Source: JACMLC01 sp963817025 (GTDB lineage: Bacteria; Acidobacteriota; Blastocatellia; Pyrinomonadales; Pyrinomonadaceae). Taken from it: 64,000 bases of DNA. The stretch covers positions 372,001 to 436,000 of the forward strand of contig CAWFML010000005.1 in NCBI GenBank assembly GCA_963817025.1, in the 5' to 3' direction. The position numbers were made by a program, and so were the translations under genes. Below are positions 42,331 to 50,557 of this stretch, one piece after another. Below the pieces are notes generated by a model, which saw only the letters and a program-made list of their open reading frames with translations, had not been told where the DNA came from and searched no databases. Numbering within the stretch: the first letter of the stretch is position 1; every line of letters starts with the position of its first letter.

Positions 42331-42425
42331 GCGCCCGACTCCCCGTTGGGCGAAGTGGTCGCGTGGGGTGAGGACACGTGGCCTTAGGGTGGGGGTTGTG
42401 GGAGACCCCCGCCCGCTTAACTTTT
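42331..42425 (+). ncRNA. Putative stand-alone structured RNA of unknown family
   Basis: Three consecutive hairpins can be drawn by eye. H1: CGCCCGAC (42332-42339) with GTTGGGCG (42345-42352), 8 bp. H2: GGTCGCGTG (42357-42365) with CACGTGGCC (42375-42383), 9 bp including two G-U pairs. H3: GGGTGGGGGT (42387-42396) with ACCCCCGCCC (42405-42414), 10 bp. H3 is followed by CTTAACTTTT, a weak terminator tail. A good promoter lies at the right distance upstream, and no coding frame fits. It could instead be part of the leader of the permease gene 270 bases downstream, but that gene has its own promoter. I could not match it to a known RNA. Confidence 0.5.
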
Positions 42426-42458
42426 AAACTCGATTATTCTTCGACATCAGCAAAGAAA

Positions 42459-42519
42459 GTTTCCCGCAAAGGCGCAAAGAAGAGCTTAAATGTTTTCTTT
42501 GCGCCTTTGCGGGAAACTG
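42459..42519. repeat. Hairpin repeat, family A (short)
   Basis: AGTTTCCCGCAAAGGCGCAA then AGAA faces TTCTTTGCGCCTTTGCGGGA then AACT, about 23-bp arms with a 13-base loop, followed by a T-rich run (GTTTTTTTC). In this position it could also end the upstream small RNA transcript. Confidence 0.88.
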
Positions 42520-42570
42520 TTTTTTTCTTCCACCTGTTTGAGCTTGACCGGCTATTAGATAGCGAAATAC

Positions 42571-42598
42571 TTGACGGCGGCACAGATGTGCGTAAAAT
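42571..42598 (+). promoter_or_regulatory. Probable promoter of first APC permease
   Basis: TTGACG (42571-42576), a 16-base spacer and TAAAAT (42593-42598), about 90 bases before the permease start. No ydaO-type conserved blocks are present in this leader. Confidence 0.55.
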
Positions 42599-42691
42599 CC
42601 TATTTCATTGTTTCCAGCAAAAGCTCTATTAGCCCCCTACAGCATTGGCAGTACTGATGTGTCCTAACTCTGTGAATCGCAGATTGTCACA

Positions 42692-44704
42692 ATGTCGCTA
42701 CTGGATAGAACTTCAAAGAGACGCTTCAAGCTCTGGTTTTTTGACAAAGGTGTCAAGGAAGTAGAAGGCCCGCACGAGCGCGAAGGCCAGCATCACCAGC
42801 ATCCCTGGTGGAAGGTGATGTGCCTGACCGGCGTGGATTATTTCTCGACGCTCGGCTATCAACCCGGCATCGCGTTTCTTGCTGCCGGAGCGCTGTCTCC
42901 GATTGCCACGCTTATCTTAGTGCTGCTCACGTTGTTCGGCGCGCTCCCGATGTACAATCGCGTCGCGGCGGAAAGCCCGCACGGCGACGGCTCTATCTCG
43001 ATGCTTGAGAACTTGCTCTCGCGCTGGAAAGGCAAGCTCTTTGTGCTGTGCCTGCTAGGGTTCGCCGCCACCAGCTTTATCATTACCATCACGCTCTCGG
43101 CTGCTGATGCCTCCGTACACATCATAGACAATCCATACGCGCCTCAGTTTCTAAACCATCGCATCGCTTTGACTCTGGTCTTAATCGGGCTGCTGGGCGC
43201 GGTCTTTCTCAAGGGTTTCAAAGAAGCCATCGGCATCGCAGTGCTGCTGGTGGCGGTCTATATCCTTCTCAATTTGATCGTTATTGGGGTCGGTTTCTAC
43301 CAGATTGCGACGCACCCGTCAGTGCTGGCAAACTGGAAGAACGTCCTTTTCCAGAATTACAGTAATCCGCTGGCGATGATTGGCGCGTCCCTGATAGTCT
43401 TTCCGAAACTCGCGCTCGGTCTGTCAGGATTTGAGACGGGTGTGGTCGTGATGCCGCTCGTGCGCGGGGACAAGGCTTTGACGGAAGAGGACTGGGACTC
43501 CATCCACACGACGCGCACGGGGCGCACGCAGCCTGAGCCGAGCGCGCAAACTCTTTTGCTGGGTCGCATTCGCAACGCGCGAAAGATGCTGCTGACGGCG
43601 GCTCTGATTATGTGCGTGCTCTTGATTTCGAGCAGCATCATCACGACGCTGCTGATTCCTGCCGAAGAGTTTCTGCCGGAGAGAGAAGGCCATGAAGCAG
43701 GGAAGGCGAGCGGGCGCGCTCTGGCCTATCTGGCCCACACTTATCTGGGCGACATCTTCGGCACGATCTATGACCTGAGCACGATTTCGATTCTCTGGTT
43801 CGCAGGCTCGTCCGCGCTGGCCGGTCTCCTGAATATCATCCCGCGCTATTTGCCGCGTTACGGCATGGCTCCTGATTGGGCGCGGGCCACGCGGCCCTTG
43901 ACGCTGGTCTTAACCTTTGTCTGTTTTGCCGTCACCATTCTTTTCAAAGCAGATGTCGAAGCGCAGGGCGGAGCTTATGCGACGGGCGTGCTGGCCCTGA
44001 TGAGTTCGGCGGCGATTGCCGTCACGCTGTCGGCGTGGCGCAAGGGAGAAAAGATTCGCTGGGCATTTCTGTTGATCGCGCTGGTCTTCATCTATACCAC
44101 GGTCGCCAACATCATAGAGCAGCCGGAGGGCATCAAGATCGCCTCGATTTTTATCGGAGCGATTGTCTTGACCTCTCTTATTTCAAGAGTCTATCGCACG
44201 ACAGAATTGCGCGTGGGTAAAGTCCGGCTGGATGAAACCGCCAGGAGATTTATTGATGAAGCGAGCGCGGGCACGATACGCATCATCACCAATCGTTGTG
44301 ATCGCGGCGACGCGGAAGAGTATCGTTTTAAGGAACAGGAAAAACGCCTTGATAACCACATCCCGCCGCAAGAGCCGGTCATCTTTTTTGAAGTCACGCC
44401 GAGCGACGCTTCGGAGTTTGCCGGAACGCTCATGATTAGAGGCGAAGATGTCGAAGGCTTTCGCGTGCTGCGGACGGAAAGCCCTGCCGTGCCGAATGCG
44501 ATTGCAGCCTTTCTGCTCTACCTGCGCGACAAGACGGATAAAATCCCGCACGTCTATTTCGGTTGGAGCGAGGGCAATCCGCTCTCTTACCTGCTCAAGT
44601 ATGTGGCCTTTGGCGAAGGCGACACAGCGCCCGTCACGCATGAGGTTTTGCGTCAGGCGGAAGAAGACCCGGAACGTCGTCCGAACGTGCATGTCGGAGG
44701 TTGA
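42692..44704 (+). CDS. KimA-like APC-superfamily permease, copy 1
   Basis: 670 aa. The first part (about residues 40-500) has some 12 membrane helices with APC features: VMCLTGVDYFSTLGYQPGIA in helix 1, SPHGDGSISMLE after helix 2, LGLSGFETGV mid-protein. A soluble C-terminal domain of about 165 residues follows (RIITNRCDRGDAEEYRFKEQ; PHVYFGWSEGNPLSYLLKYV). Size, start motif and the c-di-AMP riboswitch on the paralogue suggest a KimA-type potassium importer, though an amino-acid transporter is possible. Compared with copy 2 it has an extra loop of about 30 residues (near 275-305: TEEDWDSIHTTRTGR). Confidence 0.75.
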   Translation: MSLLDRTSKRRFKLWFFDKGVKEVEGPHEREGQHHQHPWWKVMCLTGVDYFSTLGYQPGIAFLAAGALSPIATLILVLLTLFGALPMYNRVAAESPHGDGSISMLENLLSRWKGKLFVLCLLGFAATSFIITITLSAADASVHIIDNPYAPQFLNHRIALTLVLIGLLGAVFLKGFKEAIGIAVLLVAVYILLNLIVIGVGFYQIATHPSVLANWKNVLFQNYSNPLAMIGASLIVFPKLALGLSGFETGVVVMPLVRGDKALTEEDWDSIHTTRTGRTQPEPSAQTLLLGRIRNARKMLLTAALIMCVLLISSSIITTLLIPAEEFLPEREGHEAGKASGRALAYLAHTYLGDIFGTIYDLSTISILWFAGSSALAGLLNIIPRYLPRYGMAPDWARATRPLTLVLTFVCFAVTILFKADVEAQGGAYATGVLALMSSAAIAVTLSAWRKGEKIRWAFLLIALVFIYTTVANIIEQPEGIKIASIFIGAIVLTSLISRVYRTTELRVGKVRLDETARRFIDEASAGTIRIITNRCDRGDAEEYRFKEQEKRLDNHIPPQEPVIFFEVTPSDASEFAGTLMIRGEDVEGFRVLRTESPAVPNAIAAFLLYLRDKTDKIPHVYFGWSEGNPLSYLLKYVAFGEGDTAPVTHEVLRQAEEDPERRPNVHVGG

Positions 44705-44729
44705 TTTAGCTTTCCTGCAAGCGTAGTAT
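44701..44729 (+). promoter_or_regulatory. Promoter for riboswitch-controlled permease
   Basis: TTGATT (44701-44706), a 17-base spacer and TAGTAT (44724-44729). It overlaps the stop codon of copy 1. Transcription from about 44737 would include the complete riboswitch. Confidence 0.6.
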
Positions 44730-44759
44730 GCCACGCATTGACAATCTGTTTGCCGAAGT

Positions 44760-44940
44760 TGCTCACGGCGTTCTCGAAAATGAGGCGCGAGAGGAGCAGC
44801 GCGGGGGAACCAACTTTCGCTCTTCATAAGAGAGCGGCGGGGCGCATCATGAAGGTTAGGCCGGAAGGCTTGCGCTTCATGTAGAACACTTCTCAGTTCT
44901 AGCCCGTCAGCTAACCTCGTAGGCTCAAAGGGAAGAGCAA
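44760..44940 (+). ncRNA. c-di-AMP riboswitch (ydaO-yuaA class)
   Basis: The three conserved blocks of the ydaO class occur in order: GCGGGGGAACC (44801-44811), GGGGCGCATC (44839-44848, consensus GGGGYGMATC) and CAGCTAACCTCGTAGGC (44908-44924), the last being almost invariant in this class. The element precedes a terminator and then the second permease gene. In known cases c-di-AMP binding stabilises termination and shuts off potassium import. A covariance search would settle it, but three blocks in the right order are strong. Confidence 0.88.
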
Positions 44941-44969
44941 TCATCGCCGCCAATACTATTTTCCACATG

Positions 44970-44999
44970 GGCGGGGAGCAATATTGCTCCCCGCCTTTT
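44970..44999 (+). terminator. Terminator of the riboswitch expression platform
   Basis: GGCGGGGAGCAAT and its perfect complement (44970-44995, 26-base palindrome) are followed by TTTT. It lies 30 bases downstream of the riboswitch and 46 bases upstream of the permease ATG, so it would switch off the gene when formed. Confidence 0.85.
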
Positions 45000-45044
45000 G
45001 CGTTTGGAGCGCAGCTTTAATTGCCGACTGCGATTGTTCACAAA

Positions 45045-46964
45045 ATGGAGAACGTACAGCCACAAGCAAGAGGACGGTTAAGCGGCTGGCTGCTCAGGGA
45101 TGTCAAGGAGGCCGAAGGCCCGCACGAGCGCGAAGGCCAGCATCACCAGCACCCCTGGTGGAAGGTAATGTGCCTGACCGGCGTGGATTATTTCTCGACG
45201 CTCGGCTATCAACCCGGCATCGCGTTTCTCGCCGCGCAGGCTCTTTCACCCATCGCCACGCTTGTCTTAGTGCTGCTCACGTTGTTTGGCGCGCTGCCGA
45301 TTTATAGCCGCGTGGCCGCAGAGAGTCCGCACGGGCAGGGTTCCATCTCGATGCTGGAAAGCCTGCTGCCGCGCTGGAAAGGCAAGCTCTTTGTGCTGGT
45401 GCTGCTCGGTTTTGTGGCGACCGATTTCATCATCACGATTACGCTTTCTGCCGCCGACGCGACCGCGCACATAATCGAAAATCCTTTCGTTATCCAGCAC
45501 CTGCACTTTCTGGATCATCCTGTGGGCGTCACGCTCGCGTTGGTCGGCGCACTGGGCGCAATCTTCCTCAAAGGTTTTAAGGAAGCGATAGGCATCGCAG
45601 TCGTGCTGGTCGGAGTTTACCTGCTGCTCAATCTCATCGTCGTTAGCGTCGGCATATACGAGCTTGCGACACACACGGAGCATTTTCCTGAGTGGACCAA
45701 AGCTCTCTACGCGCATCCCAGAGTAAACGGCAATCTGTTTCTCATCATCGGCATCTCGCTGCTGCTCTTTCCCAAACTTGCGCTCGGACTCTCAGGATTT
45801 GAGACGGGAGTGGCCGTGATGCCGCTCGTGCGCGGGCCGCATCGGATACACAATACGAGGATGCTGTTGACGACCGCCGCGCTGATTATGAGCGTGCTGT
45901 TGATTGCGAGCAGTTTTGTGACCACGACTTTGATTCCGGCTGCCGAGTTTGCAGAGGGCGGCAGAGCCAATGGCCGCGCGCTGGCTTTTCTCGCGCACGA
46001 GTACATGGGCGACTATTTCGGCACGGCTTATGACTTGAGCACGATTCTGATTCTGTGGTTTGCGGGCGCGTCCGCGCTGGCAGGACTTTTGAATATCGTG
46101 CCGCGCTATCTGCCGCGTTACGGCATGGCTCCGGGGTGGGCAGGGGCGACACGGCCTTTGACGCTCGTCTTCACGGCCATCGCTTTTGCGGTCACGATTA
46201 TTTTCAAAGCGGATGTTGACGCGCAGGGCGGAGCTTATGCGACGGGCGTTCTAGTCTTGATGAGTTCGGCGGCTGTGGCCGTCACCATCTCCGCCTGGCG
46301 CAAGGCGGAGAAATTGCGCTGGGCATTTCTGCTCATCGCACTGGTCTTCGCTTACACGACCATTCAGAATATTCATGAGCGGCCAGAGGGCATCAAGATT
46401 GCCTCCTTCTTTATCGGCGCAATTATCCTCAGCTCTTTGATTTCGCGCGTCTTGAGAACGACGGAATTGCGCGTCTCAAAGGTAGAGCTGGACGAGCTTG
46501 CACAGCAGTTCGTCAAAGATGTCGGGCGGCGCACGATTCGGATCGTTGCCAATCGCTGCGATCAGGGCGACGCTGAAGAATATCTGGTCAAGGAAAGGGA
46601 AAAGCGCGCGGACAATCATATTCCGACCTCAGACCCTGTGCTCTTTTTTGAAGTCAGCCCGGGCGACGCTTCGGAATTTTCGGGCGTCTTGAAAATCAAG
46701 GGCGTAGATGTCGGAGGCTTTCGCGTGCTGCGGACGGAAAGCCCTGCCGTGCCGAATGCCATCGCCGCTTTCATGCTCTACCTGCGCGACCAAACGGGCA
46801 AGATACCGCATGTCTATTTCGGCTGGAGCGAGGGCAACCCGCTCATGTACATGCTCAGATACATAGCCTTTGGCGAGGGCGATACAGCGCCCGTCACGCA
46901 TGAGGTTTTGCGTCAGGCGGAAGAAGACCCTGAGCGGCGTCCGGCTGTACATGTCGGCGGATGA
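45045..46964 (+). CDS. KimA-like APC-superfamily permease, copy 2 (riboswitch-controlled)
   Basis: 639 aa from ATG 45045; a TTG at 45021 is an alternative start. A close paralogue of copy 1 in the same direction, with identical blocks such as EGPHEREGQHHQHPWWKVMC and LTGVDYFSTLGYQPGIAFLA. About 12 membrane helices, then a soluble C-terminal domain (RIVANRCDQGDAEEYLVKER; PHVYFGWSEGNPLMYMLRYI). It lacks the 30-residue loop of copy 1 after MPLVRG. The c-di-AMP riboswitch and terminator before it point to potassium or osmolyte uptake at the inner membrane. Confidence 0.8.
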   Translation: MENVQPQARGRLSGWLLRDVKEAEGPHEREGQHHQHPWWKVMCLTGVDYFSTLGYQPGIAFLAAQALSPIATLVLVLLTLFGALPIYSRVAAESPHGQGSISMLESLLPRWKGKLFVLVLLGFVATDFIITITLSAADATAHIIENPFVIQHLHFLDHPVGVTLALVGALGAIFLKGFKEAIGIAVVLVGVYLLLNLIVVSVGIYELATHTEHFPEWTKALYAHPRVNGNLFLIIGISLLLFPKLALGLSGFETGVAVMPLVRGPHRIHNTRMLLTTAALIMSVLLIASSFVTTTLIPAAEFAEGGRANGRALAFLAHEYMGDYFGTAYDLSTILILWFAGASALAGLLNIVPRYLPRYGMAPGWAGATRPLTLVFTAIAFAVTIIFKADVDAQGGAYATGVLVLMSSAAVAVTISAWRKAEKLRWAFLLIALVFAYTTIQNIHERPEGIKIASFFIGAIILSSLISRVLRTTELRVSKVELDELAQQFVKDVGRRTIRIVANRCDQGDAEEYLVKEREKRADNHIPTSDPVLFFEVSPGDASEFSGVLKIKGVDVGGFRVLRTESPAVPNAIAAFMLYLRDQTGKIPHVYFGWSEGNPLMYMLRYIAFGEGDTAPVTHEVLRQAEEDPERRPAVHVGG

Positions 46965-46982
46965 GAAGAAGGGATAATCGCT

Positions 46983-47041
46983 GAGTGACGAGTGACGAGC
47001 AAGAACAAGCTTTTCAGACTCGTCACTCGTCACTCGTCACT
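46983..47041. repeat. Hairpin repeat, single type E
   Basis: GAGTGACGAGTGACGAG faces CTCGTCACTCGTCACTC, arms built of GAGTGAC units, loop about 19 bases. It lies between convergent genes and almost touches the stop codon (47045-47047) of the zinc-ribbon gene. Confidence 0.85.
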
Positions 47042-47044
47042 GCT

Positions 47045-47416
47045 TTAAACGCTGTCTGGGATGCGACCGGCGAGAAAACAGGAACGGCAATAGACTGGGC
47101 GACCCTGCGAGGGGTAAAAGGGCACTGTGGTTTGTTGTCCGCACTGCGCGCATTGGACGGAGACTTCGATGCGCTGGCGCACGCCGGATGCTTGTGCGGC
47201 GGCGATGGCCGCGAGGCGTTCGTTCTTGGCTTGCTTGCAGGGCTTACATCTCTTGGGTTCGTTCTTAAGACCCTTGTCGTGAAAAAAGACCTGTTCGCCA
47301 GCAGTCCAAATAAAATCCTCTCCACAATCAACGCACTTGATATTGCTATCCTGGAATTCCATCTCGGAATGGCTCCACTTTCCATTCGAAGGGCTTGTGG
47401 CCTCTGTTTGTGACAT
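47045..47416 (-). CDS. CxxC zinc-ribbon protein (paralogue of the gene at 63030)
   Basis: 123 aa. Two zinc ribbons: CVDCGEDF...CKPC (about residues 28-61) and CAQCGQQTTVPF...CRSC (about 89-114). The sequence in between is basic and helical. The same two-ribbon design, with matching GEQxFFxxKGL and PFxPSxGRPVxCxxCF blocks, occurs in the protein at 63030-63317. Such proteins are widely distributed, with an unknown, possibly nucleic-acid-binding role. GGGGGGAAAAT precedes the ATG. Confidence 0.8.
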   Translation of the reverse strand: MSQTEATSPSNGKWSHSEMEFQDSNIKCVDCGEDFIWTAGEQVFFHDKGLKNEPKRCKPCKQAKNERLAAIAAAQASGVRQRIEVSVQCAQCGQQTTVPFYPSQGRPVYCRSCFLAGRIPDSV

Positions 47417-47839
47417 GATTATTTTCCCCCCATTGGTGTGTCCGCTTGCGCTTTTCGTGCGTAGTCAGAGAGGAAGGCCGCTCGATTGCGCATCCATTTG
47501 TTCAAAGTGCGAGGCTGACAATATCCACTCTAACAAGAGTGAACGATTCGGGTCGGGCTGGCTCCGGCTAAATCCAAGCAATTGACCTAGCGTTAAGCAA
47601 CTTATATCTATCACAAAAATGTGTCAAGCTTTTAGGGACGAAAAATTGTCGGGGAAAATAAATTGAGTCTGCATAGTAGTAGCGGGATAAGCAAGAAATC
47701 TTGCTTATCCCGCCAAAGTTTGACGGCCCTTGATGCCGGTTGAATCAAGTAATCTGAGATATGTTTTGACAGTTAATCTCTTATCCGTGCCAGCGGGTTG
47801 GTAGCGGGGCAATGTCAAAGATAACAAAGAAAACGAAAT
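47417..47839. other. Intergenic region with a perfect hairpin
   Basis: At 47682-47713, GCGGGATAAGCAAG and its exact complement form a 14-bp stem with loop AAAT. No T-run follows on either strand, so a standard terminator is unlikely. No gene is visible in the rest of the region. Confidence 0.5.
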
Positions 47840-47940
47840 GTTCGCGCAAAGGCGCAAAGGCTTAAAGAAAAGCACGCAAGGAGCGAATAGCATTCAAGCC
47901 TTTGCGGTCTTCCTTTGCGTCTTTGCGCCTTTGCGCGAAC
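47840..47940. repeat. Hairpin repeat, family A, with oriented core
   Basis: GTTCGCGCAAAGGCGCAAAG faces CTTTGCGTCTTTGCGCCTTT then GCGCGAAC. The core GAATAGCATTCAAGCCTTTG then CGGTCTTC matches, in opposite orientation, the core at 24459. Confidence 0.85.
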
Positions 47941-48093
47941 CTCTTCCTCGCTTCTTCACTCAATTCACGATTGATGACTCATCAGCTTCACATTGACCCG
48001 CTACCAGCGGTTTGTAACTCTTGACAGCGGCCATCCCCCGTGCCAGCATCGCTCGACCTGTTGATTAAAATTGATTGAAGAGAAATCAGTTGC

Positions 48094-49431
48094 ATGAAGA
48101 TTCTAGTAGTCGGCTCAGGCGGGCGCGAACATGCTATGACGTGGGCCTTGTCAAAGACCGCGCGCCCGGACGTTAAGCTCTATTGCGCCCCCGGCAATGA
48201 CGGCATCGCGCAGCTTGCCGAAACAGTCTCCATCGAAGCGACAGACATTCAAGGGCTGGCCCGATTCGCGGCTGAGCAGAGTATTGACCTGACTGTGGTT
48301 GGCGGAGAATCGCCGCTGGCCGCAGGCATCGTTGACCTGTTCGAGTCGCGCGGGTTGTTGATTGCGGGAGCGAGCCTCGCCGCCGCAAGGCTTGAATCGA
48401 GCAAGGCTTTCGCCAAAGATTTTATGTCGCGTCACGGGATTCCGACCGCGCGCTATCGCGTCGTCTCTTCACCCGATGAAGCTCTGGCGATTTTGCGTAG
48501 CGGCGAGTTTGGCGTTGAAGACTCTTCCGTGGTTGTCAAAGCGGATGGCCTCGCGGCGGGCAAGGGAGTTATCGTCGCCGCCTCGCGCGCTGAAGCCGAA
48601 GCTGCGATTACCGATTTGATGGTTCAGGAAATGGTCGGAGCCGAAGCCGCTCAAAAGGTCGTGCTTGAAGAAACTCTGTCCGGCAGAGAATGCTCTTTGC
48701 TGCTCTTTGCGGATGGAAAGGATTACGCGCTGATGCCTGCGGCGCGCGATCACAAGCGCGCCGGCGAGCATGACACAGGGCCAAACACTGGCGGCATGGG
48801 CGTCGTCACGGATTCAGATGTGCTCGATAAAGAAATGCTGCAAGAGGTCGTCCGCGACATCGTCGAGCCGACGCTCGAAGGCGCGCGTCAGGATGGCTTC
48901 GAGTTTCGCGGAGTGCTCTTTATCGGCCTGATGCTGACACAGGATGGCCCGCGCGTGCTCGAATACAATGTGCGCTTTGGCGACCCTGAAGCCCAGGCCA
49001 TTCTCGTGCGTTTACAATCAGACCTCGTTGATATTTTTGAAGCGACGGCCCGCCGCACTCTCTCACAGCTTTCCGTCAGTTGGGGCGATGAAGCCTCCGC
49101 CTGCGTCGTGCTCGCGGCGCGCGGCTATCCTGCGCGGCCTGAAACGGGAGCGCGCATACAGGGTTTGGAACAGGCGGCAGGGCATGAAAAAGTCCATGTC
49201 TTTCATGCCGGAACAAAGCGCGCCGCAGGCGGCCAGTGGCTCACTGCGGGTGGCCGCGTGCTCGGCATTACCTCAACCGGCGAGACCCTCGACCATGCCC
49301 TGCGACGCTGTTACGCTGCCGTCAAAGAGATACACTGGGACGGCATGCATTTCAGACGCGACATCGGAAAAGCAAGGATGAAGAGCAAGGATGAAGGCGG
49401 AAGGATGAAGGATGAAATGAGTGCTATTTGA
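48094..49431 (+). CDS. purD: Phosphoribosylamine-glycine ligase (PurD)
   Basis: 445 aa. Second step of purine synthesis: joins glycine to phosphoribosylamine using ATP, in the cytoplasm. Motifs in order: VVGSGGREHAMTWAL (5-19), VVKADGLAAGKGVIV (about 147-161), SLLLFADGKDYALMPAARDH, TGPNTGGMGV and RVLEYNVRFGDPEAQ (the metal-binding Glu and Asn). The normal protein should end close to HFRRDIG; here the frame continues into a family-D hairpin and adds about 20 residues (ARMKSKDEGGRMKDEMSAI). GAAGAGAA lies upstream of the ATG. Confidence 0.93.
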   Translation: MKILVVGSGGREHAMTWALSKTARPDVKLYCAPGNDGIAQLAETVSIEATDIQGLARFAAEQSIDLTVVGGESPLAAGIVDLFESRGLLIAGASLAAARLESSKAFAKDFMSRHGIPTARYRVVSSPDEALAILRSGEFGVEDSSVVVKADGLAAGKGVIVAASRAEAEAAITDLMVQEMVGAEAAQKVVLEETLSGRECSLLLFADGKDYALMPAARDHKRAGEHDTGPNTGGMGVVTDSDVLDKEMLQEVVRDIVEPTLEGARQDGFEFRGVLFIGLMLTQDGPRVLEYNVRFGDPEAQAILVRLQSDLVDIFEATARRTLSQLSVSWGDEASACVVLAARGYPARPETGARIQGLEQAAGHEKVHVFHAGTKRAAGGQWLTAGGRVLGITSTGETLDHALRRCYAAVKEIHWDGMHFRRDIGKARMKSKDEGGRMKDEMSAI

Positions 49432-49520
49432 AGATGAAGGCTTTAAGCTTGAACAGCATGCCTTTCATCCTTCCGCCTTCATCCTTCATCCTTGCTCTTC
49501 TCCTTCCGCGTTCATCCTTG
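49371..49520. repeat. Hairpin repeat, family D, overlapping the end of purD
   Basis: AAGAGCAAGGATGAAGGCGG faces CCGCCTTCATCCTTC and CATCCTTGCTCTT. The core AGTGCTATTTGAAGATGAAG then GCTTTAAGCTTGAACAGCAT matches the copies at 29227 (same orientation) and 31860 and 62684 (opposite). The left arm encodes the C-terminal tail of PurD. Confidence 0.88.
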
Positions 49521-49689
49521 TTCCTGCTATACTCGAATCTGTGAGTTGATTTGAAAGTGCAACCGCGCGGGCCTGTGCGACGTACAATCAAAGGCGATTG
49601 AGGCCGTGCGTGCGAGAGCAGGCGTTCCGGTGCAGCATTTAAGCCGTACGACGCGCCGCTTATTTTGATGGCTGGAGGGATGAGAAGAG

Positions 49690-50469
49690 ATGGGATTGTG
49701 GAGCAGAATCAAGCGTTCGATGCGCGCCCTGTTTGGCGGCATTGTGGAAAAGACGGAAGACCCTGAACTCATACTTCAGCAGACCATACGCGACATGCGC
49801 GACCGCGTGCCGGAGTTGAATAACTCCGTCTCGCAGGTCATGGCAACCGAAAAGCTGCTCGCCAAAAGCAAAGAGCGTCTGGAATCGCAGGTCGTTGATC
49901 TCGACTCGAAAATCAAGGCTTCGGTCAAGATGGGCCGCGACGACATCGCCACAGCCTACATCGGGCAACTGCAACAGGCGCAGATTGACCTGCAAAAAAC
50001 TTCGCAGCAACTGGAGCACGCGAACCTTGCATCCAAGCAAGCGCTCAAGGCGCGCGACAATTATGTGCTGCAAATGCAGAAGCGCACGGCTGAAGCCATG
50101 CAGCTCATCAACCAGTCGAAGCAGGCCAAGCTGCAAGAGCAGCTCGCGCAGACGATGGAGACGTTCAATCTCGGCGACGATGCTTCGACCTTTAACGAGA
50201 TGCGCGACAAGATAGACCGCCGCGCCGCCGCCGCCGAAGCCAAGATGCAGCTCGGCTCTGCTTCTGTGGATAACCAGATGCAGGAGATCGAGCGCGAGGC
50301 GATGGACATGCAGTTACAGGACAAGCTGCTGGAATACAAAAGAGACATGGGCCTCTTGCCAAGCTCGACGGGCGCGAAAACTCCCGAAGCGCTTCCGGCG
50401 CAGGGCGAGACGGGAGTCAATGAGCAGACGCGCGCCATGCTTGACCAGTACAAGGCTGGAACTGAATGA
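49690..50469 (+). CDS. PspA/IM30-family envelope stress protein
   Basis: 259 aa, almost entirely coiled-coil, as in PspA and Vipp1. The amphipathic start MGLWSRIKRSMRALFGGIVE is followed by EDPELILQQTIRDMRDRVPE, a hallmark. PspA assembles on damaged inner membranes and keeps them sealed. The C-terminal tail (about 225-259) is Pro/Ala-rich and lacks the extra Vipp1 helix. Followed on the same strand by two genes for unknown membrane-linked proteins, probably one operon. Confidence 0.92.
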   Translation: MGLWSRIKRSMRALFGGIVEKTEDPELILQQTIRDMRDRVPELNNSVSQVMATEKLLAKSKERLESQVVDLDSKIKASVKMGRDDIATAYIGQLQQAQIDLQKTSQQLEHANLASKQALKARDNYVLQMQKRTAEAMQLINQSKQAKLQEQLAQTMETFNLGDDASTFNEMRDKIDRRAAAAEAKMQLGSASVDNQMQEIEREAMDMQLQDKLLEYKRDMGLLPSSTGAKTPEALPAQGETGVNEQTRAMLDQYKAGTE

Positions 50470-50557
50470 GGCTCTTCGGGTCGCATAGGCAAAAGTAGAA
50501 CTGGCCGCACGTTCTTCTTCTCGATGTAAATCTTTTTATTAACTTTCATACACGGCC

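Noticed and set aside
42331..42425. Three-hairpin RNA as a ydaO riboswitch, SRP RNA or 6S RNA
   Set aside because: It lacks the ydaO blocks seen at 44801-44924, the SRP GGAA-loop motif, and the size and central bubble of 6S RNA.
44845..44900. Small coding frame or SRP-like RNA around the GGCCGGAAGGC stretch
   Set aside because: This stretch is the variable middle of the c-di-AMP riboswitch; no ribosome site or coding frame fits.
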